Assembly: GCF_042726155.1 (NCBI RefSeq)
Contig: NZ_JBHXHV010000001.1
Span: 744,001-808,000, forward strand
Direction: 5' to 3'
Length of the DNA: 64,000 bases
Source: Leucobacter sp042726155
GTDB taxonomy: Bacteria; Actinomycetota; Actinomycetes; Actinomycetales; Microbacteriaceae
Below the pieces are notes generated by a model. That model was given only the letters and a program-made list of their open reading frames with translations, did not search any database and was not told the origin of the DNA. The translations under genes were made by a program, and so were the position numbers. Positions 1-7,613 of the stretch are shown piece after piece. Numbering within the stretch: position 1 is the stretch's first letter; every line of letters starts with the position of its first letter.

Positions 1-1
1 G

Positions 2-421
2 TTGGCGCTTGACCTGACCCGCGTCACCGGAAGGTTCGCGCGCGTCGCTGGCCGCGTCGCGGGCGGCGGCTACTCGCTGATCGCGTGGCGCGTCCTCGCC
101 GAGCTCGAACACTCGGGAGCGGCGCGCATCAGCTCGCTCGCGCATCAGCAGCGGGTTGCGCAGCCGTCGATGACGGGGCTCGTGCAGCGCCTCGAGAGCG
201 AAGGATGGGTGTCGCGGAGCCCCGACCCCGACGACGGCCGCGCAACCCTCGTGAGCCTCACGCCCGCCGGCCAGATCGCACTCGATGAGTATCGGAGCAA
301 AGCGGCCGACCGCGTTCGCCCACACCTCGAAGCGCTCTCTGAGTTCGATCGCGCCACACTCGCTCGCGCCGCCGAGCTCATGCAGCAGCTGGGCGACCGC
401 ATCGACGACCCCTCGGGGTAG
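2..421 (+). CDS. MarR-family transcriptional regulator (5' end may lie outside the window)
   Basis: Winged-helix DNA-binding regulator of the MarR family. The helix-turn-helix covers about residues 29-68, with the recognition helix around QPSMTGLVQRLES, and the wing carries the family-typical DPDDGRA (residues 75-81) followed by VSLTPAG. The reading frame is open from the window edge; the only visible start is a TTG at the second base, so the N-terminal dimerisation helix is probably incomplete. It lies directly upstream of an MFS exporter gene on the same strand, the classic arrangement of a MarR repressor that controls an efflux pump. The ligand cannot be deduced. Confidence 0.85.
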   Translation: MALDLTRVTGRFARVAGRVAGGGYSLIAWRVLAELEHSGAARISSLAHQQRVAQPSMTGLVQRLESEGWVSRSPDPDDGRATLVSLTPAGQIALDEYRSKAADRVRPHLEALSEFDRATLARAAELMQQLGDRIDDPSG

Positions 422-441
422 CCGGGGTAGCCGGGGTAGCC
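415..441 (+). repeat. Three tandem copies of the 9-mer GGGGTAGCC
   Basis: Three perfect head-to-tail copies of GGGGTAGCC straddle the stop codon of the MarR gene, so TAG occurs three times in that frame. The repeat unit is divisible by three, so copy-number change would not shift the downstream MFS frame. It occupies the region where the start of the MFS gene would be expected. Confidence 0.85.
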
Positions 442-633
442 CGCCCCTCCACAACGCACAACGCACACACTCAGCACCGGGAGATTCTCACGTCCACGAC
501 AGCTCATTCCTCAGCTCCCAACCCAGCAGACACCGGATCGCACCGGCCGACCCCGCCGCAGCCGTCGAAGCCCTCGATCTGGCGCCAGCCGACCGCGGTC
601 TGGGCGATCGCGTTCGCCTGCGCGGTCTCGTTC

Positions 634-1833
634 ATGGGCATCGGATTGGTCGACCCGATCCTGCCCGCCATTAGCCATGAGCTGGGGGCGAGCCCGAGCC
701 AGACGATGCTGCTGTTCACGAGCTACCTCTTCATTACCGGCGCGGCGATGTTCTTCACGAGCTGGGTGTCGAGCCGCATCGGCGTGAAGCGCACGCTCAT
801 CGCCGGGCTCGTGCTCGTTGTGGTGTTCGCGGCGCTCGCGGGGGCGTCAGGCACGGTCGACGCGATCATCGGCTTCCGCGCGGGCTGGGGTCTCGGCAAT
901 GCGCTCTTCATCTCGACGGCGCTTGCCGCGATCGTGGGCGCAGCCTCGGGCGGAGCCCGCCAGGCAATCGTGCTGTACGAGGCCGCGCTCGGCGTCGGGC
1001 TCGCGGTCGGCCCGCTCGTCGGCGGTCTGCTCGGCACGCTCTCATGGCGAGGGCCGTTCTTCGGCACCGCGGCACTGATGGCCATTGCGCTGATCGCGAT
1101 TCTCGTGCTGCTTCGCCAGCCCAAGCGCGGCTCAGACGCCGCGGCCGAACCCGCTCCCGTCGTCGAAAAAGTCTCGATCGTGGCCGGGTTCCGGGCGCTG
1201 CGCAACCCCGCCCTGCGTTCGCTGTCGATCGTCGCACTCTTCTACAACTTCGGATTCTTCGTGCTGCTGGCCTACAGCCCGTACCCAATGGAGGCCGCGG
1301 CCGCATCGCTCGGGCTCGAATTCGGCGCGCACGAACTCGGCCTCGTGTTCTTCGGCTGGGGGCTCGCCCTCGCAATTACCTCGGTGCTGGTCGCTCCGGT
1401 GCTCACCCGCCGGATCGGGCTGCGCCCCGTGCTCTTCGCCATGCTCACCGGTCTGACCGTGTGCCTGCTCCTGCTCGGTTTCTTCACGGGGAACCTCACG
1501 GGCCTCGTGGTCGTCGTGATCATCAGCGGTCTGCTGCTCGGTGTCATGAACACGGCACTCACCGAGGCGGTCATGGAGGCGACCGACCTGCCCCGCAACG
1601 TCGCCTCCTCGACATACTCGGGTGTGCGCTTCATGGGCGGTGCTGTCGCTCCGGCCGTGGCCGGCCCGATCTCCGAGGCGATGGGCGCGGGCGTACCGTA
1701 CTGGTTCGGTGCCGCTTCGATTGTCGTGGCGATGGTCGTGCTCGGCTTCGCCGGTAAGCACCTCGCGCACATCGGCCGCGCACACGAGACCGCCGTGGAA
1801 GAGGCGCAAGACATCACGGCCGGCGACGCGTAA
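634..1833 (+). CDS. MFS transporter, probable efflux pump (true start likely upstream)
   Basis: Major facilitator superfamily protein with about 12 hydrophobic helices, resembling drug exporters of the DHA1 type. The coordinates begin at the first canonical start (ATG), but this cuts into helix 1: the same frame upstream encodes WAIAFACAVSF directly before MGIGLVDPILP, and an S/T/P-rich N-terminus before that. No ATG, GTG or TTG occurs in this frame between about base 289 and 634. A GGGAG ribosome-binding-like sequence at 479-483 sits just before ATT (484) and ACG (490), either of which could be a rare start. It is probably controlled by the adjacent MarR regulator. Function as exporter is firm at family level; the substrate is unknown. 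Confidence 0.85.
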   Translation: MGIGLVDPILPAISHELGASPSQTMLLFTSYLFITGAAMFFTSWVSSRIGVKRTLIAGLVLVVVFAALAGASGTVDAIIGFRAGWGLGNALFISTALAAIVGAASGGARQAIVLYEAALGVGLAVGPLVGGLLGTLSWRGPFFGTAALMAIALIAILVLLRQPKRGSDAAAEPAPVVEKVSIVAGFRALRNPALRSLSIVALFYNFGFFVLLAYSPYPMEAAAASLGLEFGAHELGLVFFGWGLALAITSVLVAPVLTRRIGLRPVLFAMLTGLTVCLLLLGFFTGNLTGLVVVVIISGLLLGVMNTALTEAVMEATDLPRNVASSTYSGVRFMGGAVAPAVAGPISEAMGAGVPYWFGAASIVVAMVVLGFAGKHLAHIGRAHETAVEEAQDITAGDA

Positions 1834-1880
1834 CATCCGCGCTCGCGGCGTCGGTCACAATTGTCCGTCACAATAGAGGG

Positions 1881-3062
1881 ATGCCCGCGAACACGATCCC
1901 GCTCTTTCTCGACTGCGACCCCGGCATCGACGATGCCATCGCGATCGCGTATCTCCTCTGCCAGCGCGACGTCGAGATCGTGGGGATTGCCGCGAGCGGC
2001 GGCAACGTCTCGACCGCGCAGGTCGTGCGCAACACGCTCGGCTGGCTCGAACTCGCGGGACGCACCGAGCTACCGGTGTATCGAGGGGTCGCGCAGCCGC
2101 TCGCGCAAACAGCCGACGCTGTCGAGGCCGCAGATGTCACCGACCCCGCTGACGCCACCAACCTCACCGACCCCGCCGACCCCGCCGACCCCGCCTACGC
2201 CGAGGTCACCCACGGCGACACCGGCAGCGGCTACGCGACTCTGCCAGAACCGAGCTTCTCGACTCGTGACACCTCGGCGGCGCAGGCCTGGGTCGACGCC
2301 GCGCGGGCGCATCCCGGTGAGCTCATCGGCGTCGTCATCGGCCCGTCGACGAACCTCGCACTCGCGCTCGAGATTGAGCCGGAGCTGCCGCGCCTCGTGA
2401 AGCGTCTCTTCGTGATGGGCGGCGCGTTCAACTACCGCGGCAATACCCATCCAACAACTGAGTGGAACATCACCTTCGATCCCGAGGCGGCCGCGCGCGT
2501 GTTCGCCGCGTTCGGCGATGCGTTCACCGCGGGCAATGCACCCTTCGCTCCGGTGATCGGCCCGATCGAGGCGACGGAGATGGTAGAGATGACGCCCGAG
2601 CGATTGGCCACGATCCTGACCGCGTCGTCGCCGACTCCTGCCTGGTCAGCGGTACTGCGCGAGCTCGGTGAGGCGCTCCGCTTCTACTTTGAGTTTCACG
2701 CGGCAGACGGACACGGCTACCTCGCACACATCCACGATCCCTATGTCACGGCCACGGCCGTCGAGTGGGCGCGCGGCGAGCTGGCCGGAGAGCAACAGGC
2801 GCGCGGCGAGCTCGCGAGCGAATCGCGCGCAGGATCCGCCGCGCCCGCGACCGGCTCGCTGCCGTGGGCGACGATCGCGTTTGCGCCGGTCGACGTCGAA
2901 CTCACCGGCACGCTCACGCGCGGCGAGACCGTCGCCGACTGGCTCGGGCGATGGAACAAGCCCGTTAACGCCGAGATCATTCGAAGCGTCGACGCCCCCG
3001 CATTTCTTGATCACCTCACCGACACCCTGATGGAAGGACCACACGATGGCCACACGCGATAG
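1881..3062 (+). CDS. Inosine-uridine-type nucleoside hydrolase
   Basis: Hydrolyses the N-glycosidic bond of ribonucleosides to give base plus ribose. The signature DCDPGIDDA lies at residues 11-19, giving the Ca-binding aspartates (D11, D13, D17, D18), and HDP with H285 matches the conserved active-site histidine. An unusual low-complexity insertion rich in TDPADPADP sits near residues 75-105, where relatives have a short loop. The end overlaps the next gene by 17 bases, and the following three genes form an ECF transporter, so the operon probably imports and cleaves nucleosides or related compounds. Preference for a given nucleoside cannot be read from the sequence. Confidence 0.92.
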   Translation: MPANTIPLFLDCDPGIDDAIAIAYLLCQRDVEIVGIAASGGNVSTAQVVRNTLGWLELAGRTELPVYRGVAQPLAQTADAVEAADVTDPADATNLTDPADPADPAYAEVTHGDTGSGYATLPEPSFSTRDTSAAQAWVDAARAHPGELIGVVIGPSTNLALALEIEPELPRLVKRLFVMGGAFNYRGNTHPTTEWNITFDPEAAARVFAAFGDAFTAGNAPFAPVIGPIEATEMVEMTPERLATILTASSPTPAWSAVLRELGEALRFYFEFHAADGHGYLAHIHDPYVTATAVEWARGELAGEQQARGELASESRAGSAAPATGSLPWATIAFAPVDVELTGTLTRGETVADWLGRWNKPVNAEIIRSVDAPAFLDHLTDTLMEGPHDGHTR

Positions 3063-3915
3063 CGTCTCTGGGCAGGGGCTCGCCACACTGACGAGTCCCG
3101 GAGAACCCCGCCACACCGCCCCGAAGTGGGCGTATCTATTGACCGCCGCTGGGGCGGTCGTCATTATTGCGACCTACGTCGCCGTGCTCCTCACGCAGCC
3201 GGCCACGCTCGGCCAAGACCTGGGCCACGCAACGCTCTGGGTGATGGTCGGCTATCTCGCCGGTGCCGCGCTCATCGCCGCCGGTACGCTCCCCATGATT
3301 CCGCGCAGCATCTTCGCGCTCATGCCGGTCGCGATCGCCCTGAACATCACCGTCGGGCAGATCATCGGCACGCTGACACCGCTGCCCCTCTACCTTGACT
3401 CGCTCGGATCGGTGATCGTTGGCGTGCTCGCGGGCCCTGCGGCTGGCGCACTCACCGGCGTGCTCGGCAACCTGATCTGGGGCGTCACGATCAACCCCAC
3501 CGTCATCGCGTTCACCGCGGGCGCCGCGTTCGTCGGCGCTGCCGCCGGCTGGGCGGCTCGCATCGGGGCGTTCCGCGCCGCCTGGTGGGCGGTGCTCGCG
3601 GGTGCCGTCGCGGGCATTCCCGGAGGCGCGCTCGGCGCTCCGGTTGCGGCGTTCGTCTACGGCGGCGGGCTCGGCGTCGGCACCGGCGGCATTGTCGCCA
3701 CGCTGCAGGCCGCTGGCCTCGAGATGCTCAACGCCACCACGGTGCAGAGTCTCGCGTCAGACACGGCAGACAAGGCGATCATCTTTCTGCTCGCGTTTCT
3801 CGTGCTGCGCACACTGCCGAAACGCATCGTCAGCCGGTATCCGCTCGCGATGCGCTCGCTTGCGAACGGCCGCGGGGGTGGGCAGTCGCGGTGGCAAGCT
3901 TCAACGCCCCGGTGA
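3046..3915 (+). CDS. ECF transporter S component (substrate-binding membrane protein)
   Basis: Very hydrophobic protein of 289 residues with about six or seven membrane helices, including a long Gly/Ala-rich central part typical of ECF substrate-capture subunits. The start ATG lies within the end of the nucleoside hydrolase gene, and the T component begins inside its own 3' end, so the operon is translationally coupled. The substrate is not shown by motifs. Linkage to the hydrolase makes a nucleoside or a nucleobase-containing compound the best guess (inference). Confidence 0.82.
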   Translation: MATRDSVSGQGLATLTSPGEPRHTAPKWAYLLTAAGAVVIIATYVAVLLTQPATLGQDLGHATLWVMVGYLAGAALIAAGTLPMIPRSIFALMPVAIALNITVGQIIGTLTPLPLYLDSLGSVIVGVLAGPAAGALTGVLGNLIWGVTINPTVIAFTAGAAFVGAAAGWAARIGAFRAAWWAVLAGAVAGIPGGALGAPVAAFVYGGGLGVGTGGIVATLQAAGLEMLNATTVQSLASDTADKAIIFLLAFLVLRTLPKRIVSRYPLAMRSLANGRGGGQSRWQASTPR

Positions 3916-4715
3916 CCTCCGAGCCACGTCACGCGGCGCTCCACCCAGCCACCGAGCTTGTGCTGCTCGTGTGCGGGTTGCTGCTCACGTATGGCATCCC
4001 GTCGCCGATCGTGCCGACCGCGCTGCTGATCGGCGCGGTCGTCGCGGCGATGGTTTCGCCGCGCGTGCGGTTCTCGCGCTGGCTCATCACGGTCGGGGCG
4101 CTTGCCGTTCCGATGCTGATCATGATCGGCATCGTGCAGGGGCTGTTTTACCCGGCCGACGGCGCTGAGGTGCTGTGGCGGTGGGGCGCGGCGGCGATCA
4201 CGGTGGAGGGGCTGGCGGTCGCGCTGCAGCTGTGGCTGCGAGTGGCCGCGATGATCGCGGTCTGCGCGCTCTTCGCGTTCGGGTCTGACGCCGCGCGTAC
4301 CTTCGACGGCATGATCCGGCTGCGCCTGCCGCTCGCGATCGCGTATGTCTGCGCGACGGCGATGAGCCTGATCCCGCTGCTGCGGCAGCGGGTATCGCAG
4401 TCGCTCGCTGCGCGCGCGGCGCGCGGTTGGAATACGGCTCGCCTCGGCACGCGGCTGCGCCTGCTGCCGGGCATCATCGCCGGATTGCTGACCGCCTCGC
4501 TCGTGCAACTCGATCAGCGCCACGACACGCTCGAACAGCGCGGGTTCGGGCGCGCTCGGCGCCCGGCGCCGCTGCAGTTGCACGCCGACGGAGCTGCGCA
4601 GAGTTGGCTTCGGTGGGGCGCGCCCCTGCTGACCGTGTCGCTCATCGTGCTCTCTCTGGCCGGCGCGCTCCCCCTCCCGACCGCCTCTGACGTGTTGGGG
4701 GCGCTTCGTGACTGA
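3891..4715 (+). CDS. ECF transporter transmembrane (T) component
   Basis: Energy-coupling membrane subunit, EcfT/CbiQ family. GTG start chosen because the residues after it (MASFNAPVTSEP) precede the first membrane helix directly, whereas longer readings run through the ECF-S gene in another frame. Several helices are followed by the cytoplasmic coupling region, including ARAARGWNT and LEQRGFGRARR, which resemble the two A-x-x-x-R-G type motifs used to dock on the ATPase. It overlaps the S component by 25 bases and the ATPase by 8 bases. Confidence 0.87.
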   Translation: MASFNAPVTSEPRHAALHPATELVLLVCGLLLTYGIPSPIVPTALLIGAVVAAMVSPRVRFSRWLITVGALAVPMLIMIGIVQGLFYPADGAEVLWRWGAAAITVEGLAVALQLWLRVAAMIAVCALFAFGSDAARTFDGMIRLRLPLAIAYVCATAMSLIPLLRQRVSQSLAARAARGWNTARLGTRLRLLPGIIAGLLTASLVQLDQRHDTLEQRGFGRARRPAPLQLHADGAAQSWLRWGAPLLTVSLIVLSLAGALPLPTASDVLGALRD

Positions 4716-6186
4716 ACCGATGCTCGCCCTCGAACTCATCGACGCCAGCTTTCGCTATCACGGGACCGACACTGTCGCGCTCTCGGAGCTCAACCTCACG
4801 GTGCAACGCGGCGAGATGGTGGCGGTGCTCGGACCGCAGGGATCGGGAACCTCGACGCTCTGCCGCCTCGCCGCGGGGCTGCTCGGAGACCGCGGTGACG
4901 CCGCGGGGAGCGTCCGCAGCGCGCCCGGAGCCGTCGCGATGCTCGGCGACGATCCTGAATCTCAGATCACCGGCATGACGAGCTTCGTCGACGACGAGGT
5001 GCGGCTGCCGACGCGGCTTTTCGGCAGTGACCGAGCCGTCGATCCGGGTACCGCACTCGCATCGTTCGGCATGGCGCGCCTGGTCGGTCGCCGCCTCGAC
5101 ACGCTCTCGGGCGGCGAACGCCAGCTCGTCGCGCTCGCGAGTCTCACGACGCTGAGGCCAGAGCTATTGATGCTCGATCAGCCTGCACTCTCACTTGATC
5201 CGGCGGCTCGCGCGCTGCTGCTCGCGGCGCTGCGTGGTTTCTGTGCGGGTGGCGGCGCGGTACTGCTGGCGGGCCATCAGCACGACGAACTCACCGCGGC
5301 GGCGGATCGCGTAGCGTTTCTCCGTGCCGGCCGCAGTGTGCGCCAGGCTGCGCCGCGCGACCTGAACGATGAGGCGCTGGCGGCGCACGGCGTCTGGAAT
5401 ACGATGCCGGGGCCGGATTCGGATCTCGCTGCTTCGAGCACGCCCGAGTCCGTGTCAGCGCTCGAACGCGCACCCGGATCGGCTCCCTCCCCGCTTCTCG
5501 AAGCGCGCGACCTGACTGTGACCCGAGGCGGTACGCCTATCTTCTCGGGCATTGACCTTGGTGTCAGTGGCGGTGAAGTGCTCGCCGTGGTCGGCGCGAA
5601 TGGTGTGGGCAAGTCGACGCTGCTCCGCGCGCTCTCCGGGCTGCTCGGCCGTGACGCGAGCGTGACGGGCGAGATCTCGGTGCGCAACCGTGGCGGGGCC
5701 GGAGCGGGCGCCGTGCGCATCGACAGGCTGCCAGCGTGGCAGCGGGCTGGATGGCTGGGCTGGGTGGGGCAAGATCCGGGCGCGCAGCTCTCGGCAGCGA
5801 CCGCGCTGGCCGAGCTCGAAACGTCGACCCCGCTTCCGCCGCATCGGCGTCGCGAGCGCGCCAGGCTGCGTGACGAGCGGGCAGTTGCGTCGGGTGAAAT
5901 GCTGCTGCGCGTCGGCCTGGGCGAGCAGGCAGACGATCACCCCTACGATCTGAACCCCGCCCAGCGCAAGGAACTCGTCATCGGCTCGGCACTGCTGTTG
6001 CGGCCAGACGTGCTGCTACTTGACGAACCCACGCTCGGACGCGACCTCGCGGGCATGCGGCGCCTAGACCGCATCGTGCGCGACTTCACCGAGGCAGGCG
6101 GCGCGGTCGTGGTGACGACTCACGATCTGCGCTGGGCGCGTGAGATCGCTACGCGGCAGCTCAATATGCCCGTACACCTTCGGTGA
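4708..6186 (+). CDS. ECF transporter ATPase, two fused ABC domains, one degenerate site
   Basis: Fused EcfA1-EcfA2-type ATPase of 492 residues. Domain 1 has a Walker A of GPQGSGTST (42-50) in which the essential Lys is Thr48, a perfect LSGGE signature (133-137), Walker B LLMLDQ with Gln158 in place of the catalytic Glu, and the switch His190. Domain 2 has intact Walker A GANGVGKST (296-304), Walker B LLLDE (D439, E440) and H472, but its signature is altered to LNPAQ (415-419). All losses therefore fall in one composite site (Walker motifs of domain 1 facing the signature of domain 2); the other site is consensus. GTG start overlaps the T-component stop; ATG at 4720 is an alternative. Confidence 0.9.
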   Translation: MTEPMLALELIDASFRYHGTDTVALSELNLTVQRGEMVAVLGPQGSGTSTLCRLAAGLLGDRGDAAGSVRSAPGAVAMLGDDPESQITGMTSFVDDEVRLPTRLFGSDRAVDPGTALASFGMARLVGRRLDTLSGGERQLVALASLTTLRPELLMLDQPALSLDPAARALLLAALRGFCAGGGAVLLAGHQHDELTAAADRVAFLRAGRSVRQAAPRDLNDEALAAHGVWNTMPGPDSDLAASSTPESVSALERAPGSAPSPLLEARDLTVTRGGTPIFSGIDLGVSGGEVLAVVGANGVGKSTLLRALSGLLGRDASVTGEISVRNRGGAGAGAVRIDRLPAWQRAGWLGWVGQDPGAQLSAATALAELETSTPLPPHRRRERARLRDERAVASGEMLLRVGLGEQADDHPYDLNPAQRKELVIGSALLLRPDVLLLDEPTLGRDLAGMRRLDRIVRDFTEAGGAVVVTTHDLRWAREIATRQLNMPVHLR

Positions 6187-6248
6187 GAGATTCGGCTTCG
6201 GTCGGCGCGGTTCACGCCGGTCGGTGTCACCGAAGCCGAATCTCTCAC
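6183..6248 (+). terminator. Long stem-loop terminator, 20-bp perfect arms
   Basis: The arms 6183-6202 and 6229-6248 are perfectly complementary (20 bp) around a 26-base loop that holds a smaller CGGCG/CGCCG stem. The left arm contains the stop codon of the ECF ATPase gene. It lies between convergent genes and can act in both directions. It has no long U-tract. Its start, GGTGAGAGATT, resembles the two palindromes near 61.5 kb. Confidence 0.75.
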
Positions 6249-6291
6249 GGAATCCGGAGCCGCCCGCTCCGCTGGAAGAAGTGGATGTAGC

Positions 6292-7014
6292 TCAGTGCCC
6301 GCCCGTCGCGAGGCGCATCAGATCGGTGTCAAAGTCGATGCCGAGCTCGGTGCCGCCGGCGCTGCCGTAGGAGTGCTGGTACGCACCCCAAGATTCGCCG
6401 CGAACTGACTCGCGGAAGCCGCCGGCGACGAGCGCGATGAGCTCGGTGGCGGCACGCTCGATGCGGGTGCCGAATTCGCGGCTGGTCCAGTCGTCCGGCG
6501 CGGCGAAGAGCCCGGTCGGCACGGTGATCGTGCGCAGGTATGAGAACAGGCCGCGCAGCTGGTCGTCTACGACGAGCGCGTGGCGCGCGCTGCCCGCTGT
6601 CGCTCCGAGTGCGACGGGCGTGCCGATCAGCAGATCGTTGTCGAGCACCTGGAAGAAGGCGGTGAACAGCCCACTCGCGCCCGCCTTGTAGACGGGAGTG
6701 GAGGCGACGATCGCGTCGGCGTCGCGCATGATGTCGCTCGCGGCCTGCAGCGCGGGGGAGACGTGCTGTGTGACGAGCGCGGTCGTCACGTCTTCGGCGA
6801 GGGCGCGCAGATCAACGAAGCGGATATGCAGCTCGATACCGCGCTGGGCGGCCATCTGGGCGGCCTTATCAGCAACGCGGTTCGCGAGCATCGTCGTGGT
6901 CGACGGGTCACTCGTACCGGCGCTGACGACTGCGAGGGTTCGCGGTGTGGGGCTCGCTGGCTCGGTTTCGAGGGAGCCGGGCGCGGCGGGAGTTCCGTCG
7001 AAGGGTGTGTTCAT
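6292..7014 (-). CDS. NAD(P)H-dependent FMN reductase, CE1759 family
   Basis: Flavodoxin-fold reductase expected to supply reduced FMN to the partner monooxygenase. The N-terminus has a disordered Pro/Ser-rich stretch, then TLAVVSAGTSDPSTTTMLA, a phosphate-loop-like first strand and loop, and DADAIVASTPVYKAGASGL, typical of NADPH-dependent FMN reductases. It is the last gene of a reverse-strand operon with the LLM oxygenase and a MarR regulator; the ATG has a good GAGGAG ribosome-binding site. The pairing of this family with CE1758-type LLM enzymes is a known two-gene association. Confidence 0.88.
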   Translation of the reverse strand: MNTPFDGTPAAPGSLETEPASPTPRTLAVVSAGTSDPSTTTMLANRVADKAAQMAAQRGIELHIRFVDLRALAEDVTTALVTQHVSPALQAASDIMRDADAIVASTPVYKAGASGLFTAFFQVLDNDLLIGTPVALGATAGSARHALVVDDQLRGLFSYLRTITVPTGLFAAPDDWTSREFGTRIERAATELIALVAGGFRESVRGESWGAYQHSYGSAGGTELGIDFDTDLMRLATGGH

Positions 7015-7063
7015 GGGGTACTCCTCAGAGAGTTCAAGTGTGTGTGAGCGCGTTGGGCGCGAA

Positions 7064-7540
7064 TCAGTTTGCGGGTGCGCCGGCGAGATTGCTCGCGGTC
7101 TTGCCCGCGAGCTTGCCCGCGATGCGGCGCAGCTCGTGCATTTCGTCGGCGGTGAGGGCTGCGCCCAGGTGTCGCGCGATGCTCTTGGCGTGTGCGCGCC
7201 CCACCTGCTCTTGCAGTGCGGCGCCGTCGGCGGTCAGGCTGAGCAGCACGGCGCGGCCGTCTTCGGGGTCGGGCTCGCGGGCGATGAGCCCGCGAGTCGC
7301 CAGCCGATCAACCATGCGAGAGAGCGCGGGCTGGCTGAGCAGCACGCCGCCCTGTACGTCACACATGCGAATCGGCTTGTCGTGCTTGGAGAGCGTGTAC
7401 AGCACGTCGTACTCGCGCATGCTGATTTCCGACCACATGTGCTCGGCCTCGAAGACCTGCATCAGTGTCGAGTGCGCCGACATCACCGACTCCCACGCCT
7501 CATTTGCGAGGCGCACATCGATACGAGTGGCTGAATCCAT
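7064..7540 (-). CDS. MarR-family transcriptional regulator
   Basis: Winged-helix regulator of 158 residues, with helix-turn-helix around VLLSQPALSRMVDRLATRGLI and the wing DPEDGRAVLLSLT. It sits between the LLM oxygenase and the FMN reductase, all on the reverse strand with short gaps, so it is probably autoregulatory and controls the oxygenase system. A palindromic candidate operator overlaps the likely -10 of the operon upstream of the LLM gene. The inducer is unknown. Confidence 0.88.
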   Translation of the reverse strand: MDSATRIDVRLANEAWESVMSAHSTLMQVFEAEHMWSEISMREYDVLYTLSKHDKPIRMCDVQGGVLLSQPALSRMVDRLATRGLIAREPDPEDGRAVLLSLTADGAALQEQVGRAHAKSIARHLGAALTADEMHELRRIAGKLAGKTASNLAGAPAN

Positions 7541-7613
7541 CTCGTGTTCTCCATTCGTGCGGTGGTTTCGTCGGGATGCTGCGGAGCTGCTCGCACTGAA
7601 AAGCGGGTCGGGA

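Noticed and set aside
2070..2450. Reverse-strand Gly/Val repeat frame inside the nucleoside hydrolase gene
   Set aside because: It is the shadow of the low-complexity TDPADP insertion on the coding strand.
3585..3890. N-terminal extension of the ECF T component
   Set aside because: The extension is Arg/Gly-rich, out of frame with the real ECF-S protein and has no membrane character; GTG at 3891 fits the family.
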